From assembly GCF_920987055.1 (NCBI RefSeq), contig NZ_CAKLBX010000001.1:1040501-1104500 (forward strand): DNA of 64,000 bases, read 5' to 3'. Below the pieces are notes generated by a model. That model saw only the letters and a program-made list of their open reading frames with translations. It was not told the origin of the DNA and did no database searches. This DNA is from Novosphingobium sp. CECT 9465. Its GTDB lineage: Bacteria; Pseudomonadota; Alphaproteobacteria; Sphingomonadales; Sphingomonadaceae. Shown here piece by piece: positions 18,545 to 27,971 of the stretch. Both the position numbers and the translations under genes were made by a program. Positions within the stretch are counted from its first letter, which is position 1; each line of letters opens with the position of its first letter.

Positions 18545-19041
18545 GCACGCCTCCAATAAGCGGCGCTGGCGCCCAACCCGCTATGTTCGATGGTGGTGCC
18601 AAGCGCGTGGCGAGAGAAGCCGTCGATCGAGCGACCGGCGCCATCGTTCCACCCCGTCACCGATGGATGCCCCGGCTTGACCCTCAGGAGCATGTCGTAT
18701 TTGGCTTCGGACGGTGCGATACCCGCCTTGTGGATCGCGTAGCGGAGCTGGTCGGTGTCGGTGTAGAAACTGCCGTCGCCGCTCGACCATTCATACGCAA
18801 TGTCGATGTCCCAACGGATGATCAACGCGTCGGTCCGCGGGTGGAATATCTCGAGGACGACGCGGGTCAAATGGCCCGATTCGAGCCATTCCTTGATGCC
18901 GCGGCGATACAACTCCCAATTATCGACGAATTTCGTCGGATCGAGTCCGGACAGCCGGATGATATCCTTGAAGCTCTTCAGGATGTTGTCTGCGACATAG
19001 GTAGTGGAGTGCGTGTAGGAATAGGCTGAAACGGTCGTCAT
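18541..19041 (-). CDS. cap7: Bacterial HORMA-domain protein (Cap7-like), CD-NTase activator
   Basis: 166 residues. It begins [28 protein letters not shown] and continues with [20 protein letters not shown] and [22 protein letters not shown], the pattern of bacterial HORMA family proteins. In type III CBASS this protein closes around a short peptide motif and then binds and activates the CD-NTase encoded just downstream. It starts with a 4-bp overlap with the preceding 158-aa gene and ends with a 4-bp overlap with the CD-NTase. Recognition rests on family resemblance plus context. Confidence 0.82.
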   Translation of the reverse strand: MTTVSAYSYTHSTTYVADNILKSFKDIIRLSGLDPTKFVDNWELYRRGIKEWLESGHLTRVVLEIFHPRTDALIIRWDIDIAYEWSSGDGSFYTDTDQLRYAIHKAGIAPSEAKYDMLLRVKPGHPSVTGWNDGAGRSIDGFSRHALGTTIEHSGLGASAAYWRRA

Positions 19042-19514
19042 GATCCTAGGAACCCTGCTGGATCGAAGGTGAGGCCAGTCGCCGCCTCACTCTTGGTTCC
19101 GGCATCGGCGGCGAGGCCGTCGGAGACGTCGCGGGCGGTGATGCGCTTGCTGTGGCGCGCCAGCGCGGACTGAACCCAGGCAAAATCGTCGGCGAGGCAA
19201 GGCAAGGAGATCGCCCAGTCACCCTGCAGGGGATCGAAGCCGAGAACATCTTCGTTGCTGTCCGACCCCTCGACGGCGTCCTCGTCGTAGAGGCAATAGA
19301 TCCGCGTGCGCGGGCCGTCGCAGGTCACGACGATCGGCACATCGCGGGGAGCCTGATCGGAAATCGTGCTCGCGGCGGTTCCCGCCACCGCGATCAGTTC
19401 CTCGCGGTCTGCGGCAGGGCATGCCTTTGTCAGGAGATCGACGATCGCCATCCAGGTCTCGCGCGCGTCGCGCGCGGGACTGCTGGCGAAAGCACGGCGG
19501 ACAACGGTGCTCAT
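19038..19514 (-). CDS. CBASS-associated protein, probable second HORMA-like partner (Cap8-like)
   Basis: 158 residues, between the TRIP13-like and HORMA genes with ATGA overlaps on both sides. The sequence ([62 protein letters not shown]) shows alternating strands and a helix but no motif I can name. Some type III CBASS operons encode two HORMA-like proteins, one offering its C-terminal tail as a closure peptide to the other. The extended tail here ([20 protein letters not shown]) could play that part. This is inference from position; a different accessory role is possible. Confidence 0.55.
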   Translation of the reverse strand: MSTVVRRAFASSPARDARETWMAIVDLLTKACPAADREELIAVAGTAASTISDQAPRDVPIVVTCDGPRTRIYCLYDEDAVEGSDSNEDVLGFDPLQGDWAISLPCLADDFAWVQSALARHSKRITARDVSDGLAADAGTKSEAATGLTFDPAGFLGS

Positions 19515-20431
19515 CGTGCCGCACTCCCCTCGGCCGCACCGCGCCCCTTGTTGGTCGCCTTTGCGGCGGCGAGCAGCTGCGTCACGCTCAGGCGCTCAGG
19601 GTGCATGGCGATCTCGGGGGACGTGGCGAAGGCGTTGGCGACCATCTTGCGAATGGCGCGGCCGTCGAGGCCAACGCTCGCGGCAGCGCAAGCCGGGAAG
19701 TCGCGATGCAAAGCGAGCTCGCCGATCGCGGGGTAGATTTTTGCCAGTCCGGCGAGACAGTCGCGCAGGATGAGTTCGCACGCATGTCTATCGGGCAACG
19801 GAATTTCGAGCACCAGGTCGCAGCGTGAGGTGAAGGCGCTGTCGATTGCTTGCGGGAAATTGCTCGTCGCAAGGAAAAGCAGATTGTTGTGGCGATCGGC
19901 GAGCGCGTCGAGCTGGACTAGAACCGCATCGGTTGCGCGATGCACATCGACCGGATTGGCATCCATGCTAAGTTTGGACCGGTCAACCGCGAGGGTCTCG
20001 ACTTCGTCCAGCAGCACGATTGTTGGGCCTTGCATCGCTGCCTCCGAAATCGACTGCGCGAACAGTTCGGAAACGGCGCGTTGCGTCTTGCCCATGGCCG
20101 AGCTCGTCAGCGTGTGGGGCTCGATTTCGAGCAGCCGGAAAGATGCGCCCTTGAACGATTCCGCCGTGCGATGGGCAAGGCCACGGGCGAGCGAGGTCTT
20201 CCCGGTACCGGGCGGCCCGACCATCAGGATCACCCCGTGGAGCGGCAGAACCGTACGCGGCACCTTCGGGCGCATCGTAAAATTGAGCATCGCTTGCGAG
20301 AGCAGTTGCCCCTTGATTGAAGGATTGAGCACGATCGAGTCCCACAGCGTCCCGAGCGCGGGATCGGGAAGCGCGCGACTTGCACTGATGCCCTTGGCCA
20401 GATCAGCGTCGTTTGCAGCGGCAGTTCGCAT
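19511..20431 (-). CDS. cap6: TRIP13/Pch2-like AAA+ ATPase (Cap6), CBASS regulator
   Basis: 306 residues. Walker A is GPPGTGKT (72-79), Walker B TIVLLDEVE (D142, E143), with a sensor-type LFLATSNFPQAIDSAFTSRCD and an arginine-rich end of the AAA core (ASVGLDGRAIRKMVANAF). This matches Pch2/TRIP13 remodellers, which open HORMA domains. In type III CBASS the ATPase takes apart active HORMA and keeps the CD-NTase off in uninfected cells. It is the first gene of the minus-strand operon. The pore and substrate-binding N-terminal region is short, as in bacterial versions. Confidence 0.9.
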   Translation of the reverse strand: MRTAAANDADLAKGISASRALPDPALGTLWDSIVLNPSIKGQLLSQAMLNFTMRPKVPRTVLPLHGVILMVGPPGTGKTSLARGLAHRTAESFKGASFRLLEIEPHTLTSSAMGKTQRAVSELFAQSISEAAMQGPTIVLLDEVETLAVDRSKLSMDANPVDVHRATDAVLVQLDALADRHNNLLFLATSNFPQAIDSAFTSRCDLVLEIPLPDRHACELILRDCLAGLAKIYPAIGELALHRDFPACAAASVGLDGRAIRKMVANAFATSPEIAMHPERLSVTQLLAAAKATNKGRGAAEGSAAR

Positions 20432-20689
20432 CAGATGGTCCTCGAAGTCGTTTGTGGATCAGGGCCTAATAGCCAGTTCCGCTGGGCGGCGGTCATGGGC
20501 GGCATGACCGAATCGGCTCGACCCTCGCCACTCTTTCTATTTTTCAATGACCTAACCATCATCGCGCCTTCCCAGCAAAACCGCTGGCAACGCATGTATA
20601 ATTGTTTCCGTGAAAGCTCAAGGCTTCTCAGCAATTTTGCTGGCATTGATGTGCAGTTTTCTCTAGTGGCTCTTCCTTGAGGTGCGCGC
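20432..20689. promoter_or_regulatory. Divergent promoter region between CBASS and STAND-TPR genes
   Basis: 258 bp separating two outward-facing starts. AT-rich stretches are near 20535-20560 and 20590-20640, and TTGAGG before the ATG at 20690 can act as ribosome binding site. No clear operator was found. A shared regulatory region would link expression of the two units. Confidence 0.4.
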
Positions 20690-23600
20690 ATGGCTGAGAG
20701 ATACACGTTCAACCCAGGCTTCATGTCGGACGCGCAGTCGATCGCGACGTTTCTGGTACGGCTATCCGAGCTTCAGCGGATCTTAGCCGGATTCGAAGGC
20801 CAGGAGCCTGGCGCGGGCGAGCGCTTCCTTCTTCTAGGCCCCCGGGGCGCTGGCAAGACGACGATGTGTCGTCGCGTTCTGGCGGAGGTGCGCACCAACC
20901 TGTTCCTGCGCGAGCGGTGGGAACCGATATTCCTTAGCGAAGAAAGCTACACGGTCACCACCCCGGGCGAGTTGCTGCTCGAATGCCTGTTCCAGCTTGC
21001 ACAGCAACCGCAATGGGAGGAAGCGGAAAGCTGGCACGCTGCGGCACGCACGATCACCGACGAGGTGATGCTGCGCTCGCATTGTCTCGGCTTCTTTCGC
21101 CAGCAGGCGGCTACGACGAACAAGCGGTTCCTCATCATCGTCGAGAATCTGCACATGATCATGCAGGATCAGCTTGCCGGAGATCCAGACGAGCTGGTCG
21201 CGATCATGTCCGATCAAAGTCTGTTCGGCGTGCTGGCGACCGCGGTCGAACGGACCAGCGACGAAGACAGCGAGATGCTGCCGCATGGCTTCTCGGTCAT
21301 ACCGCTCCGCCCGCTGACGCTCGAGGAATGCCAGGCGCTATGGAAGGGGCTGACGGGCCTCGAGGCGGAGAAAACCCGCATCCGCCCGCTGCAAATTCTC
21401 ACCGGCGGCAGCCCGAGGTTGATCCACATCCTCGCGGAGTTCATGCAAACGCCATCGCTCAGCGACCTTATGGGTAACCTCAACCGGCTCATCGACCAAA
21501 ACACCGAATACTTCAAAAATCAGCTCGACCTTCTCCCGAGCGGCGAGCGCAAGGTGTTCGTCACGCTTCTTGAGGCCTGGGACCCGAGCTCGGCCAAGCA
21601 AGTGGCCGAGGCCGCGCGCGTCACCATCAACCTTGCTTCCGCGGCACTGAACCGCCTGTCCGAACGAGGCATGGTCGAGAAGAGCCCGGGGCCGGGTAGG
21701 TCCATCCTTTATCACGCGGCCGAGCGCCTTTTTAACATCTATTATCTCATGCGCCGGCGAACCCATCCGTCCGACCGCGTCCGCGCTCTCGTGGCGTTCA
21801 TGACGCAATATTATGATCAGAAGGAACTGGTCGACACGACAACCAAGCTGGCGTTCGAAGCCTGCCGGATCGAACCGTCGGAGCGTGGCGATCACCACTC
21901 GCTGTTCGATGCGATTTTCAAGGGTCTTCCGGAAGCCGCTCGCGCCGAGATGCTTCGGCTCACGCCTCCCGATTTCCTACGATCGCTCCAGCGCGACGAG
22001 TTCGTGCAGCGCTATTCACCCGAGCAGGATCAGGACGTTTACGGCCCGAAGCCGCGCAATGCTTATAGCGCCGCCCTCGATGCCGCGCGGACCGCGCTAA
22101 ACGAAGGGAATTTCGCGGATGCTGCCGCATATGCCGCCGAGGCGACATCGCTCAAGCCGAACGCTATCCAGCCGTGGATGCTGCGCGCGATGATTGGCCT
22201 GTTTAGTCGGGATCATGAAGGGGCGATCGCTGCAGCCACGACAGCGGTTGAGATGAAGCCCGGCGACATGGCGGCGCACAGCATGCTCGGCACTGTTCTT
22301 GCTGCGGCGGGCCGGGACACCGAAGCGGAGATTGCGCTGAAGAAATCAATTGATCTCAATCCGAAGGCGCCTCGAGCAATCATCGAGCTCGCCAAGCTAC
22401 GCAACAAGCATGGTCAGCCAGAAGCGGCCGCCGAGCTATATCGTAGCGCTGCAAAGATCTCGGCACTCACGGACGCAGATCTTGCGCAATTTGGCCGATT
22501 GCTGACGCAACTCGGTCGCGGCGAAGAAGCCGAGCAAATGCTATCGGGTGCGATTGCGCAGCTCGATGATCCGCGCCGCGCCCGTCGGGCGCTCGCGGAG
22601 CTGTTCCACGAACAAGACCGTAACGCTGAAGCTGCAGCGTTGCTAAGACAAACCGCGCTCGCCTCAGACGAGTGGGAAGACTGGGCTGATCTAGCGTCGT
22701 TCCTCATCAGTGTCGAACGTGACGCCGAGGGCGCCCAAGGAGCAATAAGCGAGGCGTTCGCGCGGGAAATTTCGTCGCCGATCCTCTTCTGGCATCTGGC
22801 CCGCGCAATGCAGCTAGGCGACGCGACCGACAGTGAAATCGCCGAGGTCGCAGGGCGTTGTCTGCGAAAGCACCTCGACGAGCCTAGCGGATGGTTACTC
22901 GCTGGCCAGATCTTTGAGCTTATCGATCACAAAGACGCGGCGGAAGAGACGTACCGGCGCGCAATCACATCAAACCAGGACGATGATGGGCGGGCTTGGC
23001 TCCTACTTGGCCAGTTGCTGGCAAAAAAGTCCAATCGTGCGGAGGAAGCCGAGCATGCGCTACGCAAGGCAATTGAAAAGGGGCAAGGCGAGCACTGCGG
23101 GCCGTTGAAAGACCTTGCCGAGCTGCTGGTTCACCGCGGCGAAGACAGCCGAGCCGACCAACTCGTGGCGGACGCGCTGAGCGTCAACGATCGCTGCTAT
23201 TGCAGCCTGCTGCTCCGGAGTGAAATCGCCATTCGCAAACAAGACCTCGCTGCCGCTCGAGTTCTGTTAAATCGGGCGATTAAGATCGATCCTAAAGGAA
23301 TCCATGCGCTTACCGCCCTCGCGCGCATTTCGGAAAGCAACGAAGCGGTTGAACTGATCGACACCGCGCATGAGATTGCCCCAGGACACCCACTCGTACT
23401 TCTCGCACGTGGCCGCCTTGAGGACCGGTCGCTTCACGAGAGATTTGAGGATCTGAGTGACGCGGTGGATTTCGATCCAGAGCTTGCTGAGGCCAAGCTT
23501 GAGCTGGCAGCGCTTTATGCCCGGCATGGCGATGACGCGGAAATTCTTAGTCTGCTGACCGAGGTGCTGCCGATGATACCTAGCAGGATGGAGTTAATCC

Positions 23601-23824
23601 CCGCGTTCGTCGACAGTGCTATCGAGATTGCCAATCATGGGCGGGCCGAACTCCTCGAGGGGCTTTTGGCCGGGCCGGGGGGAGGATCACTCGAACCACT
23701 CTTGATCGCGCTCAAGATCCGTAGGGGCGATAAGCCGGTGGTGGCGAAAGAGGTTCTGGACGTGGCGGAGGACATTCTGGAACGCATGCGGAGAAGGTCT
23801 GTCAACGCCGCGCCGCAAGCGTAA
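20690..23824 (+). CDS. STAND-type ATPase with TPR repeats, divergent from CBASS
   Basis: 1044 residues. A P-loop GPRGAGKTT is at 50-58. A Walker-B-like stretch FLIIVENLHMIM is near 160. A winged-helix-like segment (AKQVAEAARVTINLASAALNRLSERGMVEKS) follows near 320. From about 450 to the end are tetratricopeptide-like repeats (AYAAEATSLKPNAIQPWML; EIALKKSIDLNPKAPRAIIELAKL; AEETYRRAITSNQDDDGRAWLLLGQLL). NTPase plus wHTH plus repeats is a signal-transduction STAND layout found in many defence genes. No effector domain is recognised at the N-terminus. Its place beside CBASS suggests a defence role, alone or with CBASS; this is inference. Confidence 0.7.
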   Translation: MAERYTFNPGFMSDAQSIATFLVRLSELQRILAGFEGQEPGAGERFLLLGPRGAGKTTMCRRVLAEVRTNLFLRERWEPIFLSEESYTVTTPGELLLECLFQLAQQPQWEEAESWHAAARTITDEVMLRSHCLGFFRQQAATTNKRFLIIVENLHMIMQDQLAGDPDELVAIMSDQSLFGVLATAVERTSDEDSEMLPHGFSVIPLRPLTLEECQALWKGLTGLEAEKTRIRPLQILTGGSPRLIHILAEFMQTPSLSDLMGNLNRLIDQNTEYFKNQLDLLPSGERKVFVTLLEAWDPSSAKQVAEAARVTINLASAALNRLSERGMVEKSPGPGRSILYHAAERLFNIYYLMRRRTHPSDRVRALVAFMTQYYDQKELVDTTTKLAFEACRIEPSERGDHHSLFDAIFKGLPEAARAEMLRLTPPDFLRSLQRDEFVQRYSPEQDQDVYGPKPRNAYSAALDAARTALNEGNFADAAAYAAEATSLKPNAIQPWMLRAMIGLFSRDHEGAIAAATTAVEMKPGDMAAHSMLGTVLAAAGRDTEAEIALKKSIDLNPKAPRAIIELAKLRNKHGQPEAAAELYRSAAKISALTDADLAQFGRLLTQLGRGEEAEQMLSGAIAQLDDPRRARRALAELFHEQDRNAEAAALLRQTALASDEWEDWADLASFLISVERDAEGAQGAISEAFAREISSPILFWHLARAMQLGDATDSEIAEVAGRCLRKHLDEPSGWLLAGQIFELIDHKDAAEETYRRAITSNQDDDGRAWLLLGQLLAKKSNRAEEAEHALRKAIEKGQGEHCGPLKDLAELLVHRGEDSRADQLVADALSVNDRCYCSLLLRSEIAIRKQDLAAARVLLNRAIKIDPKGIHALTALARISESNEAVELIDTAHEIAPGHPLVLLARGRLEDRSLHERFEDLSDAVDFDPELAEAKLELAALYARHGDDAEILSLLTEVLPMIPSRMELIPAFVDSAIEIANHGRAELLEGLLAGPGGGSLEPLLIALKIRRGDKPVVAKEVLDVAEDILERMRRRSVNAAPQA

Positions 23825-23946
23825 AGCCGCCCTTCCGCTACGGCCCAGTTTCGGCCGCCAGACTGTACCTGAATGGACGGAAGGTTTCGGGGAGCGGGAT
23901 TCGGCCCGCGAATGGCTGGGAACAAGGCGGGTGATGACGGCCGAGA

Positions 23947-25317
23947 TTACTTTTCACGAAGTCTGTTCAGATCATCTACGCTAGAGTTTTCAGATAGCCA
24001 ATGACACGAAGAAATAAGCAACCATCGACCAATTACCTCTGCGCTTACCCGGACTTGCGTCCAGTCGTGAGCGAAATCAGCGCTTGCCCCGTGAATAAGC
24101 TTGCTACGCCCGTCGTTGTAAATTTGTGCAATCACCTTCTTGGTTTTGCGGCCATCCTTCATTAGTGGGTCGTCCGGCTTCGGGCCAAGACGCGCGCTAA
24201 TAAGGGAAAGGATACCGGGCACCTCCTTTCCGCCTGTCAACGCGTCCATGCTGGCAGCGAACTTCGTGGTAGCAATCTGATCCAGCGATTCACGACAGGC
24301 CTCGTGATACCAGCACAGGCTTAGGAACAACGCGTTCATAACCTTCGGGCGCTCCGTCGACCGATTGGGCTGCAGGTAGCCATAAAGTGCTTCCCCGATC
24401 TGCTCGAAGAGCCACCGATAAGAACGCAGGTTTTCTAGCAGCTCGGGTTCCGAATAGCGACCGACAGGCAATTCCGCGCGTTCGGAATTCGAGCCGACAT
24501 TGCTGCCGCTGCCAAACAACACCGTATGACGATGGCTACGCCGCCGGTCATAAAGCAGGTTCATCCACCGCAAGCCTTCCGAGGGTTGATACCAAGTGAG
24601 TGAGATGGCGGTCATCGCGAGACGTGCTGCCAGTAGGCCTTTCTCCTGGATGTATTTGCCGGAGAGCCCGTACGTCGCGACGCTGCACACCACTGGGCAT
24701 TCACCGACTGCGTCAACAATGGACTCTTCTGCAGAGGAATCGAACGAGCGCTTGCGCTTCCGTGGCGGCTTGCCGCTCCAGCGCGCATAAAGGCGGCGCG
24801 CCGTCGTCGGCGATAACCTGCCTGCCGCGAGCATGCGTAGCCGCCATGCTTCGCGGGTCTCAAATATCACCGGTCCAACTTGGAGCGGATAAGGCTCATC
24901 GCCTTCGATAAGGTGGCATCCCAACGTCAGGTCTATAGGTCGGTTATGCCCGGCGACCTGTTCAACGAGCAGTTCTTCGACGCGTTCGCTCACGACGGGG
25001 TGCAACTGCGCATCGTTGTCATCAAGATCGATCTCGGCAAGCGCCAGACCGAAGGACTGTTCCGTAAGCTTGTTCAATTCATCGATCTTGAATCGGGGCT
25101 TCAAAGCCGGGTCGTTGTTCCAGCATATCCGTGTGTAGGCATAGACCGCATCCAACAGTGCCTCGGTCACCCGAATGGAGCGACCATCGCCAAGCCACAA
25201 GGCGGGCGGAAAGCTGATCCCCTTCACCCGACCGGCTGGCGGTCGCTTCCATGTTTCGGTCTGCGCCTTTCGCAGCTCCGTCAAAATCTCGGTGATAAGT
25301 GAGGCCTTGCTAGTCAT
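23947..25317 (-). CDS. Hypothetical protein with C-terminal HEPN-like RNase motif
   Basis: 456 residues. Near the C-terminus IAQIYNDGRSKLIHGAS contains R404-x4-H409, the R-x4-6-H motif of HEPN ribonucleases, set in a helical region (AEVIGRWLLISSCHWL). The rest is of unknown fold. There is a basic stretch RWSGKPPRKRKRSFD near 190. It starts 8 bp inside the end of the upstream PD-(D/E)XK-like gene, so the two are translationally coupled. HEPN proteins of this kind (for example ApeA-like) stop growth by cutting RNA during infection. Specific function is unknown. Confidence 0.6.
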   Translation of the reverse strand: MTSKASLITEILTELRKAQTETWKRPPAGRVKGISFPPALWLGDGRSIRVTEALLDAVYAYTRICWNNDPALKPRFKIDELNKLTEQSFGLALAEIDLDDNDAQLHPVVSERVEELLVEQVAGHNRPIDLTLGCHLIEGDEPYPLQVGPVIFETREAWRLRMLAAGRLSPTTARRLYARWSGKPPRKRKRSFDSSAEESIVDAVGECPVVCSVATYGLSGKYIQEKGLLAARLAMTAISLTWYQPSEGLRWMNLLYDRRRSHRHTVLFGSGSNVGSNSERAELPVGRYSEPELLENLRSYRWLFEQIGEALYGYLQPNRSTERPKVMNALFLSLCWYHEACRESLDQIATTKFAASMDALTGGKEVPGILSLISARLGPKPDDPLMKDGRKTKKVIAQIYNDGRSKLIHGASADFAHDWTQVRVSAEVIGRWLLISSCHWLSENSSVDDLNRLREK

Positions 25318-26845
25318 GCTCGAATGCGCTCCTCATCCAAGGAAGAACGTCAGCGATCCGATCCTTGAACGGATAGCCGCGTTGCCGCTCGCGCGTCGCA
25401 GCGTGAGCAACCGAAAGCATGAAGCCCTTCTTCTCGCCGGAGGAGACTTCGCGACAGGCGTCAAGGAAGCTGTCTGCCGTACCATGCTGTAAGACGTACT
25501 CGACATCGTCGATCGGGCAGAACGCGATCTCGCGGCGATCGCCTTCGTCGATATTCCCCTCCGCATCTGCCATCGCCATGGCCGTGGCGATCACCTGCTC
25601 TGCCTGCCTGCTCGCCATGGTTAGCCAACTGTCGGCCGTCACGATCGCTCCCCGGCAGAACGGGTCGACCTTGATGTCGCCCGTGAGGCCGCGCCGGGCA
25701 TGCGAGATGAAGCGCCAGATCTGGAACATGCCTTTCGCCAGTTCATCGAAGCCGACAGATGCGGAGGTGACGGGATCGTCAGCGTATCTGGCGTCAAAGC
25801 TCATCCTCTTCGACTTGCACTCGATCACTGCGACGATGCCATCCGTTCCAGAGACGAGCACGTCGGGGGTGCGATGCCGCGCTTTCTTCGGCCCGTAGAC
25901 TTGCTCGCCGATGACCTCGTAGGGGGACATCATGGTTTGGAGATATTCCAGCACGTAGCCCTCGAACCGCGCGCCGATGTCGGTCCAGACAGCGGAGCCG
26001 CCCTCCACCACGTCGAGATATAGGCCCGATGTGTATCGGTACATGATGAGTTCTGGCATTGGGGCGCGAAGGCGCTCGTCCTGCTCGCCAAAAGCGATGA
26101 TCGGAAAGTCTCGCAGAATGCTGGGACGATAGGCGGTGTGCCGATGACCTTTCCGCATTCGCGCCGCAAGATGTCGTGCCTCGACATGGGGTATCGCGAG
26201 CTTGCGAAGAGTTGCTTCCCGGACCTCGGGCGAGATGCCGATCTCACTCAGACTCCGCTGTCGGTGGACCCAGGCGTTACCTGCCAGAGCACCCGACATG
26301 CATGCGCCGGTCTTCACGAAATCGGAAAGGGAGATGCCGGCGCTCGCTTCGAAATACTCACGCGCCGAACCGGTGCCATAGAGGAGCATGGAGCGGTAAA
26401 GGTGCGGTGCGTTCGTGACGCCGCGCTGCCATGGGAACTGACGCTGTGCGATCCGCGCCATCTCGTAGAAGACGTCATGCTTTTCGAGGAACATCCCGTC
26501 CTCGGCATTCTCCAGCTTAATAAGGATGCCCTGCAGGGCACGCAGGGTCTGGAACATCTCGGCATTGAGGACGCGCGTGCGCCCGGTGCCAAAGCCTTTG
26601 GCCTTCGGAATGGCGAGAAGCTCATTGACCAGCGTCTCCACCGACCAAAGCGGAATATGGTAGGGCGATCCCAGCTCCGCACCTAAAGCCTCTGGCGGAA
26701 GATCCTGCATCATCGCCAGAGCATTCTGACTTCCTGACTGCGCGGCAACGAGGGCGGAAATCAGCGAGATGATCGGTTCGTCAAAGCTGTGCGACAGGTA
26801 TCGCTCCAGCTTCCTGCGATAGACGTCGCGCCCGAGCCTCCCCAT
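25310..26845 (-). CDS. Hypothetical protein with C-terminal PD-(D/E)XK nuclease-like core
   Basis: 511 residues. The C-terminal half contains ARFEGYVLEYLQ (E295), then HRTPDVLVSGTDGIVAVIECKSKRM with D328, E342 and K344. This is a well-formed PD-(D/E)XK site. The N-terminal 250 residues are mostly helical and unrecognised. TGA lies six bases upstream of ATG 26845 in frame, so this start is the only long option. It overlaps the HEPN-like gene by 8 bp. Two different putative nucleases in one operon inside a defence island suggest a dedicated anti-phage or anti-plasmid pair. Confidence 0.6.
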   Translation of the reverse strand: MGRLGRDVYRRKLERYLSHSFDEPIISLISALVAAQSGSQNALAMMQDLPPEALGAELGSPYHIPLWSVETLVNELLAIPKAKGFGTGRTRVLNAEMFQTLRALQGILIKLENAEDGMFLEKHDVFYEMARIAQRQFPWQRGVTNAPHLYRSMLLYGTGSAREYFEASAGISLSDFVKTGACMSGALAGNAWVHRQRSLSEIGISPEVREATLRKLAIPHVEARHLAARMRKGHRHTAYRPSILRDFPIIAFGEQDERLRAPMPELIMYRYTSGLYLDVVEGGSAVWTDIGARFEGYVLEYLQTMMSPYEVIGEQVYGPKKARHRTPDVLVSGTDGIVAVIECKSKRMSFDARYADDPVTSASVGFDELAKGMFQIWRFISHARRGLTGDIKVDPFCRGAIVTADSWLTMASRQAEQVIATAMAMADAEGNIDEGDRREIAFCPIDDVEYVLQHGTADSFLDACREVSSGEKKGFMLSVAHAATRERQRGYPFKDRIADVLPWMRSAFEHD

Positions 26846-27380
26846 CGATCAGGCGAAGGCAACGAGGTGGTCGGAACGATCGATACCAATCGCGCCAGAC
26901 CACTTCGCCGAGATTGCAGCGAGGCCCTTCACGCGACGGGCACCTCGAATATACTGCGTTCGACGCGCTGACAGACCTCGACCGGTTTCATGAAGCTACC
27001 TTATTATCGAGGCCGCACGAAACAATACAAAAACATCTGTCCACTCAGTATTGCCCCGCCAAGTTGACGTATCCATAGCAGAAGGAGAGTCGAACGGGGA
27101 GTGCAGTCGGAGCGCCGTGGTGCGTGGCAAACACTGCTTTGCCCGACGGTCTTTCAGAACCTGCCGGTTTCCTTACGGCCAGTCGCCGTCATGGGCTCCA
27201 TGAACGTAGGGCAAGTTTTGACAGGCCCATCATGCATCGCGGATGACGGCTTTTAAGGCGGCATCTGACAGCATCCTCGCAGCACGATATTGAGCCGTAC
27301 GACTGCGAATGTTCAAATTAGCAATTCGCTAGCCTGAGCGTCATCGGAACGTCCGTTGGGCCTATAGGTTCAGAACGGTC
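26846..27380. other. Intergenic, nothing firm
   Basis: No convincing gene. On the minus strand two very short frames (20 and 27 codons, about 26850-26990) lie directly upstream of the PD-(D/E)XK-like gene, the first with AAGG before its ATG. They may be a leader or debris. The promoter of the nuclease/HEPN pair should lie around 26990-27060, which is AT-richer. Confidence 0.4.
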
Positions 27381-27659
27381 ATGGATGCAGAAATCGCAGA
27401 CTTGGAACGCCGAATGCTCGCAGCTGCCAAGCGCGAGGACTTTGAGGATGCCCGCCGACTCCGTGATCAGATTAATCTGCTTCGTGGAGGGGCGACCACG
27501 GAAGAGGCAGCTCGGGCTGACACATCTGGCTTGTCGCGGCAAATACCCGGAGCAATGGGCATCGGTACCAATAAGGCAAAGCCGGTTGTGCCGCGCGGTT
27601 GGAAAACTCCAAAGAAGCCAGATCCGATGACGTCCGGGCGTCGACCGAAACGGCGTTGA
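27381..27659 (+). CDS. Small UVR-motif (UvrB/UvrC motif) protein
   Basis: 92 residues. The N-terminal ADLERRMLAAAKREDFEDARRLRDQI is a textbook UVR motif, a helical hairpin used for protein contacts in UvrB, UvrC and in small regulatory proteins. The C-terminal half is basic and disordered-looking (GWKTPKKPDPMTSGRRPKRR). Stand-alone proteins of this type are found in alphaproteobacteria; their job is not established. It lies between the defence island and IS copy 2 and looks intact. Confidence 0.8.
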   Translation: MDAEIADLERRMLAAAKREDFEDARRLRDQINLLRGGATTEEAARADTSGLSRQIPGAMGIGTNKAKPVVPRGWKTPKKPDPMTSGRRPKRR

Positions 27660-27971
27660 CGTCGGCTGCCGTTGGCCGAACACTCGGAGCAAGACTGACC
27701 AAGATGCGGCAAATGCCACGAGTTTTAGTAGTTACCTGGAGGCCGGCAGATGGTTCCTGAGCTCCGTTCACCAGGCGACAGAGCTTCGACTTCGCGCGAT
27801 AAATTAGCTCTAACATCCTCTATCAGGGCGGATTCTCGCTGCAAACTGAGTAGCTGCAATCTCTCCGCCTTGTGAACCGGCCTAAAAAGGGGAGGGGTGT
27901 CCGTCGTCAGAACATTCGGCACAACTCGCGGCGTAAATTAGCGGAGTGCGGACCTCGTCTGGGGGTTGATG

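Noticed and set aside
26846..26990. Two tiny ORFs (20 and 27 codons) before the PD-(D/E)XK-like gene
   Set aside because: Too short and without family; could be an operon leader but the evidence is only one weak ribosome binding site.
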